The notes beneath the pieces were generated by a model. It worked only from the letters and a program-made list of their open reading frames with translations. It ran no database searches and was not told the DNA's origin. Shown here piece after piece: positions 8,800-18,711 of a DNA stretch of 64,000 bases. The DNA is from Roseibium algicola (GTDB taxonomy: Bacteria > Pseudomonadota > Alphaproteobacteria > Rhizobiales > Stappiaceae). The position numbers were made by a program, and so were the translations under genes. Positions within the stretch are counted from its first letter, which is position 1, and every line of letters begins with the position of its first letter. The stretch spans positions 2,720,501 through 2,784,500 of the forward strand of contig NZ_CP019630.1 in the NCBI RefSeq assembly GCF_001999245.1, read 5' to 3'.

Positions 8800-11544
8800 T
8801 CAAAAATCTTCTTCCACGCCGTTCTGCACGAGAATTTCGCGTTTTCCGGCATGGTTGGCGGCGCTGATCAGGCCTTCGTTTTCCATCCGCTCAATCAGCG
8901 AAGCAGCACGGTTGTAACCGATCGAAAGGCGCCGCTGCACATAGGAGGTCGACGCCTTCTTGTCGCGCAGCACGATGGCAACCGCCTTGTCGTACAGATC
9001 GTTGCCCTCGTCGCCGCCGGCAAGTCCGCCGCCACTGTCGTAGGGGCTTTCGGCTTCGTCATCTTCCTCGGTCACGGCTTCCAGATATTGCGGCGTGCCC
9101 TGAACCTTCAGGTGCTTGACGATATCCTCGACCTCGTCGTCGGAAACGAACGGCCCGTGCACACGCTGGATGCGCCCGCCGCCGGCCATGTAGAGCATGT
9201 CGCCCATGCCCAGAAGCTGTTCGGCGCCCATTTCACCCAGAATGGTGCGGCTGTCGATCTTCGACGTCACCTGGAAGGAGATACGGGTCGGGAAGTTGGC
9301 CTTGATGGTGCCGGTAATGACATCCACCGACGGCCGCTGCGTGGCCATGATCAGGTGAATGCCGGCGGCACGGGCCATCTGTGCCAGGCGCTGGATAGCA
9401 CCTTCGATGTCCTTGCCGGCCACCATCATCAGGTCGGCCATCTCGTCGACGATGACGACGATATACGGCATCGCCTCGAGCGGCAGCTGCTCTTCTTCGT
9501 AGATCGGCTGGCCGGTGTCGCGGTCGAAGCCGGTTTGAACGGTGCGGGTGAATGTTTCGTTCTTTTCCAGCGCCTGCTTGATGCGGGTGTTGTAGCCGTC
9601 GATGTTGCGGACACCCATCTTGGACATCTTCTTGTAGCGGTCTTCCATCTCGCGGACGGTCCACTTCAAGGCGACGACGGCTTTCTTCGGATCGGTCACA
9701 ACCGGTGTCAGCAGATGCGGAATGCCGTCGTAGATCGACAGTTCCAGCATCTTGGGGTCGATCATGATCATCTTGCACTGCTCGGGCGTCAACCGGTAGA
9801 GCAGCGACAGGATCATGGTGTTGATCGAGACCGACTTGCCCGAGCCGGTGGTACCGGCCACAAGCAGGTGAGGCATGCGGGCCAGATCCGCGACAACGCT
9901 TTCGCCATTGATGGTCTTGCCCAGGGCAAGTGCCAGCTTGGCCTTGGACTTTTCGAAGTCCTGGGCGGCCAGCAGTTCACGCAGGTAAACCGTCTCACGG
10001 CGGGCATTCGGCAGTTCGATACCGATGGCGTTCTTGCCCGGGATCACCGCCACACGGGCGGAAATCGCGCTCATGGAGCGGGCGATATCGTCGGCAAGTC
10101 CGATGACACGCGAGGACTTGATACCAGGTGCCGGTTCCAGTTCGTACAGGGTCACGACCGGACCGGGGCGAACCTCGATGATTTCGCCGCGCACACCGAA
10201 ATCCTCAAGCACGCCTTCCAGGATGCGGGCATTCTGCTCCAGCGCATCGGCGGACAGACCCGGCACCTTGCCGGCAACCTTCGGCTCGGCCAGCAGCCGC
10301 AGCGGAGGCAATTCGTAATCTTCCGGGGCTCCGAGGAAGGATGGCTGTGCTTCCTCGATCGCACGTTTGCTCTGCTTCGGACGCGGTGCCTGCGGGATGA
10401 CACGGCCGTTCGTTGCCGGTTGCGCAGGTGCCTGCTGAGCCTCCGGCGCGGCAATGCCGACCGGGACCGCAGGACGACCGTTGACGGGGCCCTTGTCGAT
10501 CATCAGATCGTCCGGCTCGAAGGTGTCGCCTTCCTCGTCGTAGTATTCTTCCGCGTAGGGTTCGTCTCCGTCGTCCGCATGACGGCCACGCTGGTAGAAG
10601 TCGTCCAGGCCGTCGTCATCTTGCGGCATCAGCCGGCCGGCAAGGGCCTTGCGGAATGCCTTCAGACGGCTGCCCTGGCGGGTGTCTTCCGGCTCGTAGT
10701 CGGTGTCGTCCTCATCCTCGTCCCAGTATTCTTCTTCATCCTGGGCCTGGCTGCGCTTCAGGCCGGTCAACCGGCGCAGCTGTGCAGCAGCCTGAAGACC
10801 GAAATGCTCCATCTGGCCGACGAAGGCGCTCATGAAGATACCGATACGGGACTCGCCATCGTCGTCGTCAAAGTCGAGTTCATGCTCGGCGGCCTTGCCG
10901 TGACCGACAGGGCCGGCTACAGGCTCGATCCGTTCGGACGGAGCGCCGATGCTGCCCAGCCAACCGGCAGCTGCCAGCAGGCACAGGATAGCCGGTACGC
11001 CAAGACCAAGTACGCCGACGATCGTGGCGGCGCCGCTTGTCATGTTGTCGGTAACGAGTGCAGGCAAATGGTGAACGGTGTCGCCGAAAAAGCCGCCGAG
11101 ACCGGTCGGCAGCGGCCAGCTTTCGGGAACCGGCAGCGACGCCAGGGCACCTGCGGCAAGGCTTGTGCCGATCAGCCAGTAGACCAGGCGCTTGCGGCCG
11201 ATGCCAAGCGCGTGGCCGGTCAGAAGCCGCCAGCCCCACAGAACCAGAGGAATCAGGAACACGGCCGTCGCCAGGCCGATGGTCTGCATCAGAATGTCTG
11301 CGAGAACAGCGCCGGGTGTTCCCAGGGCGTTGCGCACCTGGCCACCGGTGGCATGATTGAAGCTCGGGTCGCTGACGGACCAGGTAGCAAGGCTTGCCGC
11401 GAGCATTGCCGCCAGCGCAATGATACCGAGACCCGCGGCCCCGACAAGATTGCGCCGGATGAACCGCTTCAGTGGGCTCTCGGTGTCCAGAAGGTCAACC
11501 GAAGATCTGCGGCCGTTGCCGCGAACTGCGCTGGCCCGCCTCAT
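8800..11544 (-). CDS. ftsK: DNA translocase FtsK/SpoIIIE
   Basis: This 914-residue protein clears chromosome ends through the division septum. Order: about four N-terminal membrane helices (for example [19 protein letters not shown]), a long acidic low-complexity linker (DDDDGE-, [11 protein letters not shown] and [13 protein letters not shown]), and the motor with Walker [15 protein letters not shown]. Walker B is [13 protein letters not shown], followed by [23 protein letters not shown]-terminal gamma winged helix ([20 protein letters not shown]) reads KOPS sites. I chose the ATG at 11544, which overlaps the preceding aminotransferase stop (ATGA), over a GTG at 11562. Confidence 0.96.
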   Translation of the reverse strand: MRRASAVRGNGRRSSVDLLDTESPLKRFIRRNLVGAAGLGIIALAAMLAASLATWSVSDPSFNHATGGQVRNALGTPGAVLADILMQTIGLATAVFLIPLVLWGWRLLTGHALGIGRKRLVYWLIGTSLAAGALASLPVPESWPLPTGLGGFFGDTVHHLPALVTDNMTSGAATIVGVLGLGVPAILCLLAAAGWLGSIGAPSERIEPVAGPVGHGKAAEHELDFDDDDGESRIGIFMSAFVGQMEHFGLQAAAQLRRLTGLKRSQAQDEEEYWDEDEDDTDYEPEDTRQGSRLKAFRKALAGRLMPQDDDGLDDFYQRGRHADDGDEPYAEEYYDEEGDTFEPDDLMIDKGPVNGRPAVPVGIAAPEAQQAPAQPATNGRVIPQAPRPKQSKRAIEEAQPSFLGAPEDYELPPLRLLAEPKVAGKVPGLSADALEQNARILEGVLEDFGVRGEIIEVRPGPVVTLYELEPAPGIKSSRVIGLADDIARSMSAISARVAVIPGKNAIGIELPNARRETVYLRELLAAQDFEKSKAKLALALGKTINGESVVADLARMPHLLVAGTTGSGKSVSINTMILSLLYRLTPEQCKMIMIDPKMLELSIYDGIPHLLTPVVTDPKKAVVALKWTVREMEDRYKKMSKMGVRNIDGYNTRIKQALEKNETFTRTVQTGFDRDTGQPIYEEEQLPLEAMPYIVVIVDEMADLMMVAGKDIEGAIQRLAQMARAAGIHLIMATQRPSVDVITGTIKANFPTRISFQVTSKIDSRTILGEMGAEQLLGMGDMLYMAGGGRIQRVHGPFVSDDEVEDIVKHLKVQGTPQYLEAVTEEDDEAESPYDSGGGLAGGDEGNDLYDKAVAIVLRDKKASTSYVQRRLSIGYNRAASLIERMENEGLISAANHAGKREILVQNGVEEDF

Positions 11545-12776
11545 GCCTTGTCCCCCAACCATTTTGCCAGACGCTCCAGAGCGATCTCTGTCTGCTCAAG
11601 AGGAGCCGTCAGGCTGATGCGAATATAGTTCCGCCCCGGATTGCTGCCGTCCGACTGGTCCGAGGCAAGGTAGCTGCCCGGCAGCACCTTGAGCCCGATT
11701 TCGGTCCAGAGTGCCTTCGTGACCGCAACGGCGTCGCCCCAGCGGCTGATATCCAGCCACAGGAAGAACCCAGCGTCAGGCGTGACCGGCCCAAGGATCG
11801 GGCCGAGGTGTTTTTCGGCAGCTTCGAATTTTTCGTTGTAGAGCCTGCGGTTTTCAATGACGTGGGATTCGTCCTGATAGGCCCGGACGGCAACTGCTTG
11901 TGCCGGCAGCGGCACCTGCGGTGCGGCAAGGCCTCTGAACTTCGCCCATTTTTTCAGGAACTCGGGATCGCCTGCCGCAAAGCCGCAGCGCAGGCCCGCC
12001 AGGTTGGAGCGTTTGGACAGCGAATTGAGAACGATGATGTTGGCAAAGCCACCGCCCTGCTCTTCATTCAGATCCCTGGCCGCTTCCAGAATGCCGATTG
12101 GCGGCGTCTCGCGATAGATTTCCGAGTAGCATTCGTCTGCAAAGATATAGAAGCGATGCTTGCGGGCGAGACCGATCAGGCGCTGCCAATAGGCGGTGTC
12201 GGCCACAAACCCTTCCGGATTTGTGGGCGAGGCAACATAAAAGGCGACGGTCCTTTCCAGCAGCTCCGCATCGAGGCTGTCGAGATCCGGCAGAAAATTG
12301 TTTCCCGCTACCGCGTCGAGCAGCACGGCCTCCGCATCGGCGACATGCGCTGCGGCAGCATAGGTCTGGTAGAACGGGTTGGGCAGAATCACCACAGGGT
12401 GGTCCAGGCCCTTGTTCAGCTGATCACGCGCGGCAATGGCGCCGAAGGAAAGTCCTTCGCGGGACCCGTTCAGCGGCAGCACACCATGGTCGGCGTCGAT
12501 CAACCCACCCAGATTGTATCGGCGATCCAGCCAGGATGCGACGGCCGAACGGAATTCAGGCGAGCCGTCGATCGGCGGATAACGGCGGAAACCGGCCATA
12601 TTTTCAGCCAGAACTTCCGCGGTAAAATCAGGAATGGCGTGTTGCGGTTCGCCAATCGTCATGACAATCGGGTCGAGCCCCGGCGTCTCGCCGCTCAGGA
12701 GTTCGGCAAGGCGTTGAAACGGATTGGAGCTCGGCAGGGACACACCGCGCTGATAGGCTTTTTTGCTGGCAAGCAT
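11541..12776 (-). CDS. PLP-dependent aminotransferase class I/II (DapC-like)
   Basis: This 411-residue fold-type I aminotransferase has substrate/PLP motifs [27 protein letters not shown] and [18 protein letters not shown] follows, then [16 protein letters not shown], whose SLSK lysine forms the PLP Schiff base. NYIRISL is the carboxylate-binding Arg near the end. The sequence most resembles succinyldiaminopimelate transaminases of alphaproteobacteria, a step in lysine synthesis, but the substrate is inferred only. It overlaps ftsK by 4 bases, so the two are coupled. Confidence 0.88.
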   Translation of the reverse strand: MLASKKAYQRGVSLPSSNPFQRLAELLSGETPGLDPIVMTIGEPQHAIPDFTAEVLAENMAGFRRYPPIDGSPEFRSAVASWLDRRYNLGGLIDADHGVLPLNGSREGLSFGAIAARDQLNKGLDHPVVILPNPFYQTYAAAAHVADAEAVLLDAVAGNNFLPDLDSLDAELLERTVAFYVASPTNPEGFVADTAYWQRLIGLARKHRFYIFADECYSEIYRETPPIGILEAARDLNEEQGGGFANIIVLNSLSKRSNLAGLRCGFAAGDPEFLKKWAKFRGLAAPQVPLPAQAVAVRAYQDESHVIENRRLYNEKFEAAEKHLGPILGPVTPDAGFFLWLDISRWGDAVAVTKALWTEIGLKVLPGSYLASDQSDGSNPGRNYIRISLTAPLEQTEIALERLAKWLGDKA

Positions 12777-13087
12777 GAATGATCCGGCACTCGTTACGCA
12801 TAACTTTGCTCAGACCCTATAGCCGGTGTGGTAAATCCCTTATTAACCAAGCGGGGCAGGGCACAGGAAATGCTGCAAATGGTTGCGGATTTTCCCGCAC
12901 TGCCTGCCCGGGCGTCTGATCTGTCCATAGGGACAATTTCACCCCTCCGTCCTTGGTTGGCGGGAATTGCCCGGAAGTCCTTGATCGTCAACGAAGACTC
13001 TGTAGAAATTGAAGGCATCGGCGCGGTCGGCAGAAATGAAATATGCCCGACCTTTTTCAAAGTGCGCCTACCTGGACAGGTTCTACG
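12777..13087. other. Intergenic region between divergent aminotransferase and SGNH hydrolase genes
   Basis: About 310 bases without a supported gene. Short reading frames exist on both strands, but they have no ribosome sites or family similarity and would read through from arbitrary codons. The region must hold the promoters of both divergent genes; I could not assign -35/-10 boxes with confidence. Confidence 0.5.
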
Positions 13088-13744
13088 ATGTCGAAAACAA
13101 CAAAAAATCCGATAAGCGTCGTTTGCTTCGGCGATTCTCTCACCTGGGGATTTAATCCGGTCGACAAATCCAGGTACGGCCACGACATCCGCTGGACCCG
13201 GCTTCTGCAGAAAGAACTGGGTGACGGGTTTTATGTGGCCGAAGAAGGCGTCAACGGCCGAACAACCGTGTTCGAGGATCCGGTCAAGGGCGACAAGAAC
13301 GGTCTTACGCATCTGGCGACCGTTCGCAAGACGCATATGCCGATCGACATTCTGATCATCATGCTCGGCACCAACGACCTTCAGGCCCGGTTCTGCATGA
13401 ACGCTGAAACGATCGCGATTGCCATGGGGCGCCTTCTGGATTTTGCCCGCAGGCCAACCGACGATGTCGAAGGCCGGGCGCCAAAGGTGCTGCTGATGTC
13501 ACCGCCGCCGCTGGCACCACTGGCAGGCACACCCTTCGTGGCGCAGTTCAGCGAACAGAGCGTCACGGAATCCCATCGCCTGGCCGCCTGCTACCGGGAG
13601 AAAGCTGTTGAATATGGTGCAGCTTTCTTCGATGCAGGAACGGTGATTTCCGCCAGCCCGGTTGATGCCGTCCATTTCGATGCGGAGCCGCAGGCCGATC
13701 TCGCCAGGGCAGTGGCAGCGGAAGTGCGCAAGCTGGCAAACTGA
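13088..13744 (+). CDS. SGNH/GDSL-type hydrolase (arylesterase-like)
   Basis: This 218-residue SGNH hydrolase has block I VVCFGDSLTWGFNP (nucleophile Ser), block II (EGVNGRTT, oxyanion Gly/Asn), block III IMLGTNDLQARF and block V with DAVHFDAEP (catalytic Asp-His). The GDSLTWG and GTNDL forms match the single-domain arylesterase group related to the 7-stranded carbohydrate esterases. It has no signal peptide, so it is probably cytoplasmic. The ATG at 13088 directly precedes the conserved block; an in-frame upstream start at 13043 is less likely. Confidence 0.88.
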   Translation: MSKTTKNPISVVCFGDSLTWGFNPVDKSRYGHDIRWTRLLQKELGDGFYVAEEGVNGRTTVFEDPVKGDKNGLTHLATVRKTHMPIDILIIMLGTNDLQARFCMNAETIAIAMGRLLDFARRPTDDVEGRAPKVLLMSPPPLAPLAGTPFVAQFSEQSVTESHRLAACYREKAVEYGAAFFDAGTVISASPVDAVHFDAEPQADLARAVAAEVRKLAN

Positions 13745-13811
13745 ATTGGCAGACTGGATTGCCTGCTGCGGTTAGAGGTGCCTCCGACAGGCAGACCGGC
13801 TGAACATTCCC

Positions 13812-14075
13812 TCAGAAATCCGAGGTCAGTCCCTTGATCTCCCAATCGTCGTAGCGGGTGGGCTCCAGGCCGCCGCGTCCGTTGACTTCTTCGGCCATGT
13901 TCTGCTGTCTTGCGTCGATTTCCTTGCGCCGTTCTTCGGCTTCCTTGAGGGCGCGCTGGGCTGCCGGTGGCAGGTCCTCGAATTTCCGCTTCGGAGTTTC
14001 CTCGACATTGGTCTTCAGGGAGGGAGCCTCGTTCTGGCTGTAGCGGCTCGTCGGGTTGTCCGGTGTTTCTGTCAT
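13812..14075 (-). CDS. DUF1674 protein (SDHAF4-type succinate dehydrogenase assembly factor family)
   Basis: This 87-residue protein ends in the family hallmark: GGLEPTRYDDWEIKGLTSDF. The earlier part (KFEDLPPAAQRALKEAEERR) is a charged helix, as in bacterial DUF1674 proteins. The eukaryotic relatives (SDHAF4/Sdh8) protect flavinated SdhA during complex II assembly, so the bacterial role is likely similar, although the sdh genes are not in this window. It diverges from htpX, with about 150 bases between them. Confidence 0.88.
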   Translation of the reverse strand: MTETPDNPTSRYSQNEAPSLKTNVEETPKRKFEDLPPAAQRALKEAEERRKEIDARQQNMAEEVNGRGGLEPTRYDDWEIKGLTSDF

Positions 14076-14231
14076 GGCTCTTCGGGTCGTTCAGTTTGCA
14101 GTCTTGTCTGGCGTATATAGGGTAATCTTGCCAAGAATGGCAGCACTCCCCATCTGTTGGACGGATACAAAGGCCATTATGCGCCTTCTTGCAAGCAGTC
14201 GAAAACAGGACAGAAACGGAAACAAGCGGCG

Positions 14232-15209
14232 ATGAACTACATTCGCACGGCAATGCTTCTGGCGGGGATGACCGCCTTGTTCATGGGGATCGGTTTCATG
14301 ATCGGCGGTCAGTCGGGCATGCTGATCGCGCTGCTTATTGCAGCCGCCATGAACCTGTTCAGTTACTGGAACGCGGACAAGATGGTCCTGCGCATGCATC
14401 ATGCCAGGGAAGTGGGTGAGCGCGAAGCGCCGGAGTTCTACCGGATGATACGGCAGCTGGCGCAGAATGCCGAGTTGCCGATGCCCAAGGTCTACATCAT
14501 CGACAATCCGCAGCCGAATGCCTTTGCGACCGGCCGCAACCCGCAAAACGCTGCCGTCGCGGCAACGACGGGCCTGCTCGACATGCTGACGCCCGAGGAG
14601 ATTGCCGGTGTGATGGCCCATGAGCTGGCCCATGTGAAGAACCACGACACGCTGATCATGACGATCACGGCGACAATCGCCGGTGCGATTTCCATGCTGG
14701 CCAACTTTGCCTTCTTCTTCGGCGGCAACCGCAACAATCCGCTGGGCATCGTCGGGGTTATCCTGATGATGGTCGTGGCGCCGCTGGCGGCAATGGTCGT
14801 GCAGATGGCGATCTCCCGGACGCGCGAATATGCGGCCGACCGGATGGGCGCACAGATCTGCGGCGAACCCATGTGGCTGGCTTCAGCACTTGCGAAGATC
14901 TCGCGCGGGGTGGAGCACATCCATAACCCGGACGCGGAAGCGAACCCGGCAACCGCACATATGTTCATCATGAACCCGCTGTCAGGCGAGCGGATGGACA
15001 ATCTGTTCTCCACTCACCCGAACACCCAGAACCGGATTGACGAACTGCGTAAGCTGTCGGATGCAGGTCTGGGCACCGGTGGCAGGGGCGGCAGAAGCGG
15101 TCCCATGTCGTTTACCCGCCAGGCTCCACAGCAGGCCGGCCCGTGGAGCGGCGCCGGTCCGACGGGGCCGTCCTCCGCGCCTCGCCGTCCAAAAGGGCCG
15201 TGGGGATAG
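14232..15209 (+). CDS. htpX: Zinc metalloprotease HtpX
   Basis: This 325-residue M48 membrane protease has two N-terminal helices ([20 protein letters not shown] and [17 protein letters not shown]). The zinc motif [12 protein letters not shown] places His130, Glu131 and His134, and two more hydrophobic segments follow it. [11 protein letters not shown] supplies the third zinc ligand Glu. It degrades misfolded inner-membrane proteins. The C-terminal 40 residues are Gly/Pro-rich, which is common in alphaproteobacteria. I chose the ATG at 14232; the upstream in-frame extension to 14157 lacks similarity. Confidence 0.95.
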   Translation: MNYIRTAMLLAGMTALFMGIGFMIGGQSGMLIALLIAAAMNLFSYWNADKMVLRMHHAREVGEREAPEFYRMIRQLAQNAELPMPKVYIIDNPQPNAFATGRNPQNAAVAATTGLLDMLTPEEIAGVMAHELAHVKNHDTLIMTITATIAGAISMLANFAFFFGGNRNNPLGIVGVILMMVVAPLAAMVVQMAISRTREYAADRMGAQICGEPMWLASALAKISRGVEHIHNPDAEANPATAHMFIMNPLSGERMDNLFSTHPNTQNRIDELRKLSDAGLGTGGRGGRSGPMSFTRQAPQQAGPWSGAGPTGPSSAPRRPKGPWG

Positions 15210-15288
15210 GCCACAGTCCCCCGGAACGTCAGCTTCTTTGACAAAAACAACTTTGCCGGATGACCACCCGGCTTTAGTATGACCAGAT

Positions 15289-15319
15289 GCGCCGCGACCG
15301 GCAGACCGGTCTGCGGCGC
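15289..15319 (+). terminator. Hairpin after htpX
   Basis: GCGCCGC and GCGGCGC arms enclose a second stem (GACCGG / CCGGTC) with one bulged base, followed by TTGATTTTG. A likely transcription stop between htpX and the rsmB-like gene; the T-run is imperfect. Confidence 0.5.
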
Positions 15320-15373
15320 TTGATTTTGATACCGGCCGTAACAGCAGGGCCGGGCGCGTGAATGGATTGAGCC

Positions 15374-16750
15374 TTGACCAAACGGCCGAACAACAAACAG
15401 AAGCCTTCAGGCAAACCGGCACCCGAACAGGCCGAAAAGCCGGGGTTTGCCGCACGCAAGGTGGCTGCCGATATTCTTGGCAATGTCGTTCACAAGAAAC
15501 GGCCTCTCGATGGCGAGCTGGATATCACGTCCGGCCACTCCGGATTTCGGGCGCTGGCCGGCAACGATCGTTCGCTGGTTCGCGCAATCATTGGCGCAGC
15601 CTTGCGCCACCGGGGTGAAATCGCTGAAATCCTGGATCGGTTGCTTGATCGGCCGATCCCGGAAAAAACGGGCCGGATCCTGGATATCCTGCATGTGGCC
15701 ATTGCCCAGATGCTGTTTCTCGACATTCCGGACCGTGCTGCCGTCTCTCTTGCTGTTGATCATGCCGGTCTCGACCGCCGGGCCCGCCCTTACAAGGGTC
15801 TGGTCAACGGTGTGTTGCGCCGGCTCGGGCGCGAGCGGGACGAAGTGACCGGTGATCTCGATCCGGCGGTGCTGAACACACCGGACTGGCTGATGGAAAG
15901 CTGGCAGGCAGCCTATGGCGTGGAGACAGCGCGCGAGATCGCGCGGGCTCACGAAAGCGAAGCGGCGCTGGATCTGTCGGTGAAAGCGGATCCGGAAGAG
16001 TGGGCCCGGAAACTGGACGGCCAGATTGTGGGTGCGGGCAGCATCCGCCTCGTGCGCAAGGGCGCTGTCGATGCACTTGAAGGCTATGGCGACGGCCAGT
16101 GGTGGGTGCAGGACGCCGCCGCGGCGCTTCCCGCCCGGCTTCTTGGTGACGTGAAGGGTTTGCGTGTTGCCGATCTTTGCGCTGCACCGGGCGGCAAGAC
16201 CGCACAGTTGGCGGCCGCGGGTGCAAGCGTAACCGCGGTCGATATTTCAAAGGCGCGCCTGAAACGTCTTGAAGAAAACATGACGCGGCTTGGCCTCACA
16301 GTTGAAACGGTTGCGGCGAATTTGCGGGCCTTTGAGCCGGAGGTGCTTTTTGATGCGATCCTGCTTGATGCGCCCTGCAGCGCGACAGGCACGATCCGCC
16401 GGCACCCCGATGTGCCCTGGATCAAGAAGCCATACGACATTGAAAAGCTGACGGAAATCCAGAGCGAGTTGCTGGACAGGGTGATGGGCTGGGTCAAGCC
16501 GGGTGGGCTGGTCGTCTATTGTACCTGTTCGCTGGAGGCGGCCGAAGGCGAAGCCCAGGTGGCCGGTTTTCTGGAGAGGCAGGCTGGAAAAATCGAACTG
16601 GTTCCTGTCGAGGCCACAGAGGTGGGCGGCCTTGCCGAATGTGTCACAAATGAAGGCTATCTTCGCTGTCTGCCCTGCCATAGCGCCGCCGTGAATCCGG
16701 TGAGCAAGGGCATGGACGGCTTTTTTGCCGCAAGGTTCCGCCGGTTTTAA
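15374..16750 (+). CDS. RsmB-family RNA (cytosine-5) methyltransferase with NusB-like domain
   Basis: The 458-residue protein starts with a basic tail, then a NusB-like helical RNA-binding domain (to about residue 150: SLVRAIIGAALRHRGEIAEIL, DRAAVSLAVDHA). A Rossmann methyltransferase follows, with motif I VADLCAAPGGKTAQLAA and motif IV DAPCSATGTIRRHPD (general Cys). The nucleophile motif is VYCTCSLEAAEGE. RsmB methylates C967 of 16S rRNA; the target here is inferred. No ATG fits, and the only plausible start is the TTG at 15374, because an ATG at 15362 runs straight into a stop. Confidence 0.88.
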   Translation: MTKRPNNKQKPSGKPAPEQAEKPGFAARKVAADILGNVVHKKRPLDGELDITSGHSGFRALAGNDRSLVRAIIGAALRHRGEIAEILDRLLDRPIPEKTGRILDILHVAIAQMLFLDIPDRAAVSLAVDHAGLDRRARPYKGLVNGVLRRLGRERDEVTGDLDPAVLNTPDWLMESWQAAYGVETAREIARAHESEAALDLSVKADPEEWARKLDGQIVGAGSIRLVRKGAVDALEGYGDGQWWVQDAAAALPARLLGDVKGLRVADLCAAPGGKTAQLAAAGASVTAVDISKARLKRLEENMTRLGLTVETVAANLRAFEPEVLFDAILLDAPCSATGTIRRHPDVPWIKKPYDIEKLTEIQSELLDRVMGWVKPGGLVVYCTCSLEAAEGEAQVAGFLERQAGKIELVPVEATEVGGLAECVTNEGYLRCLPCHSAAVNPVSKGMDGFFAARFRRF

Positions 16751-16875
16751 CGCGGAATAAACTGTTCACTTGCAATGATTCTTTAAATGAAATGCTAACC
16801 TTAATGGTTCGTTTCCTGAATTAGACACCGGAGATTCCCCATAAACGCGCAGAAACCATCAGTTTTGGAGATGGT

Positions 16876-18636
16876 TTGGTGAATACTGCAAGCCTGAGTG
16901 AAAGAAGCCGCATCTGGCGGCTTGTGGCCCTGCATATTTGGCAACGCTCCTTGAAATGGATGCATGGCGGGCCGCTGTTCCGCATGCAGCCGTTTTCGGC
17001 TGTGCCTGCGCGCCTGCTCATCGCGCCGCAGGATCTGCGCACTGCCGACGCGACCAATGCCGCCGATATCTACGGTGGCCGCTTCTTGTTCTCCGGCCAT
17101 CTGGTGGAGACGCAAGGCAGATCTCCGTTCGAGCTTCAGGCCGTTCACGAAGACTGGCAGCGTGAGCTTCACAGCTTCGGCTGGATGCGGGACCTGCGCG
17201 CCGCCGACAGCCAGATTTCCCGGCAAAATGCCCGGGCGCTGGTGGAGGACTGGATCAAGTTTTGCGGTCGTTGGCACGACATCGGCTGGGAAGCGTCGGT
17301 TGTGACCCGCCGCATTCTGTCCTGGCTGGCGCATTCGCCCTTCATTCTTCAGGACGGTGATCACGAGTTCTATCGCAGTTTCGTGCGGTCACTGGCTCGC
17401 CAGGTGCGTTACCTGCGCCAGACCATCAACGAAACGGAAGACGGCGTCGAGCGCCTGCATGCAGCCCTCGCCATGGCATCCGCCTGTATTTCCATGGCCG
17501 GACAGGGCCGCTTTGCTCGCCAGAGCATCCGGCGTCTCGACCAGGAGCTGACACGCCAGATCCTACCCGATGGCGGCCATATCTCGCGCAATCCGAAAGC
17601 GCTGATCGACATTCTCGCGGACCTGCTGCCGGTTCGCCAGGCCTTCGTAGCGCAAGGCCTGGAGGTTCCGCCGGCGATGGTGCAGTCGGTGGACCGGATG
17701 ATGCCACTGCTGCGCTTCTTCCGTCATGGCGACGGGGCGCTTGCCCATTTCAACGGCATGGGCTCGACGCCGAGCGACCTTGTCGCCACCATCCTTGCCT
17801 ATGACGATGCACGGGGTGCCCCACCGCAGAATGCGCCGCATTCGGGCTATCAGCGCTTAACCGGTGGCAATTCCGTTGTCCTGATCGACACCGGCCCTGC
17901 CCCGGCCATCGGCGTTTCCGGCGACGCTCATGCAGGCTGTCTTTCGTTCGAATTCTCCTCCGGCAACAACCGGATCGTCGTCAATTGCGGCGTCTCGCCC
18001 AAGTCCAATCCGGCCTGGCGCAGGGTCAGCCGCTCGACGCCTGCCCATTCCACGGCGGTGATCGAGGATACGTCCTCCTGCCGGTTCCTGTCGAACCGGC
18101 CGTTCGGACATATTCTGGGTGCTCCCATCCTGTCCGGTCCGGTCAGGGTGCCGGTTGAACGGGAAGACGATGCGGCCGGCAGCCGGATCACGGCCTCCCA
18201 TGATGGCTACGCCAGCGAGTTCCATGTCCTGCATGAGCGCGACATTCGCCTTGCAGGCGACGGCACGGTGCTGGACGGCATCGACACGTTCTCGGCAATC
18301 GGTCCGGTGGACAGTGAAAACCGTTACGCAATCCGCTTTCACCTGCATCCGGGCCTGCGCAGCTCGCTCATCCGCGGCGGATCAGCGGTGCTTCTGGTGT
18401 GCCGGGACGGCGAAGCCTGGGAATTCGAAGCGCCCGGCACCGAGGTCATGCTGGAAGAGAGCATCTATCTTTCGGATGTCTACGGCCATCGCAAGACCGA
18501 GCAGATCGTGATCTCCGGTGCCGTGCTCGAGGCCCCCTCCGTGGGGTGGCAGTTCCGCAAGACGGCGACGGCCAAACTCAGCCGGCGCGGCACCAGCGAT
18601 TTTGACGAGCCGGACGAACTGCCACTGGAAGAATAG
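16876..18636 (+). CDS. Heparinase II/III family protein
   Basis: This 586-residue protein has the two-part layout of heparinase II/III-like proteins: an alpha/alpha-toroid N-terminal domain (to about residue 330, with ARQVRYLRQTINETEDG and PNDGGHISRN-like RNPK segments) and a C-terminal beta-sandwich (SGDAHAGCLSFEFSSGNNRI to the end). Active homologues are lyases for acidic polysaccharides. There is no signal peptide. The start is TTG 16876 or GTG 16879, both behind a GGAG at 16866; the ATG at 16871 meets a stop. It lies between rsmB and purH, an order I recall as conserved in Hyphomicrobiales, which suggests a housekeeping role rather than scavenging. Confidence 0.82.
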   Translation: MVNTASLSERSRIWRLVALHIWQRSLKWMHGGPLFRMQPFSAVPARLLIAPQDLRTADATNAADIYGGRFLFSGHLVETQGRSPFELQAVHEDWQRELHSFGWMRDLRAADSQISRQNARALVEDWIKFCGRWHDIGWEASVVTRRILSWLAHSPFILQDGDHEFYRSFVRSLARQVRYLRQTINETEDGVERLHAALAMASACISMAGQGRFARQSIRRLDQELTRQILPDGGHISRNPKALIDILADLLPVRQAFVAQGLEVPPAMVQSVDRMMPLLRFFRHGDGALAHFNGMGSTPSDLVATILAYDDARGAPPQNAPHSGYQRLTGGNSVVLIDTGPAPAIGVSGDAHAGCLSFEFSSGNNRIVVNCGVSPKSNPAWRRVSRSTPAHSTAVIEDTSSCRFLSNRPFGHILGAPILSGPVRVPVEREDDAAGSRITASHDGYASEFHVLHERDIRLAGDGTVLDGIDTFSAIGPVDSENRYAIRFHLHPGLRSSLIRGGSAVLLVCRDGEAWEFEAPGTEVMLEESIYLSDVYGHRKTEQIVISGAVLEAPSVGWQFRKTATAKLSRRGTSDFDEPDELPLEE

Positions 18637-18711
18637 AGACCTTCCGCTTTTGCTGAAGACGTGATAGGGCGACGGCAACTCCCGGACCGTCCCCAATTGC
18701 GAGGCAAATTC

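Noticed and set aside
8743..11628. A 961-codon open frame on the plus strand
   Set aside because: Antisense to ftsK, which has Walker motifs and a C-terminal winged helix; the plus-strand product has no family features.
12828..13115. A 95-codon frame upstream of the SGNH hydrolase
   Set aside because: Overlaps the hydrolase start in another frame, has no ribosome site and looks like read-through of promoter DNA.
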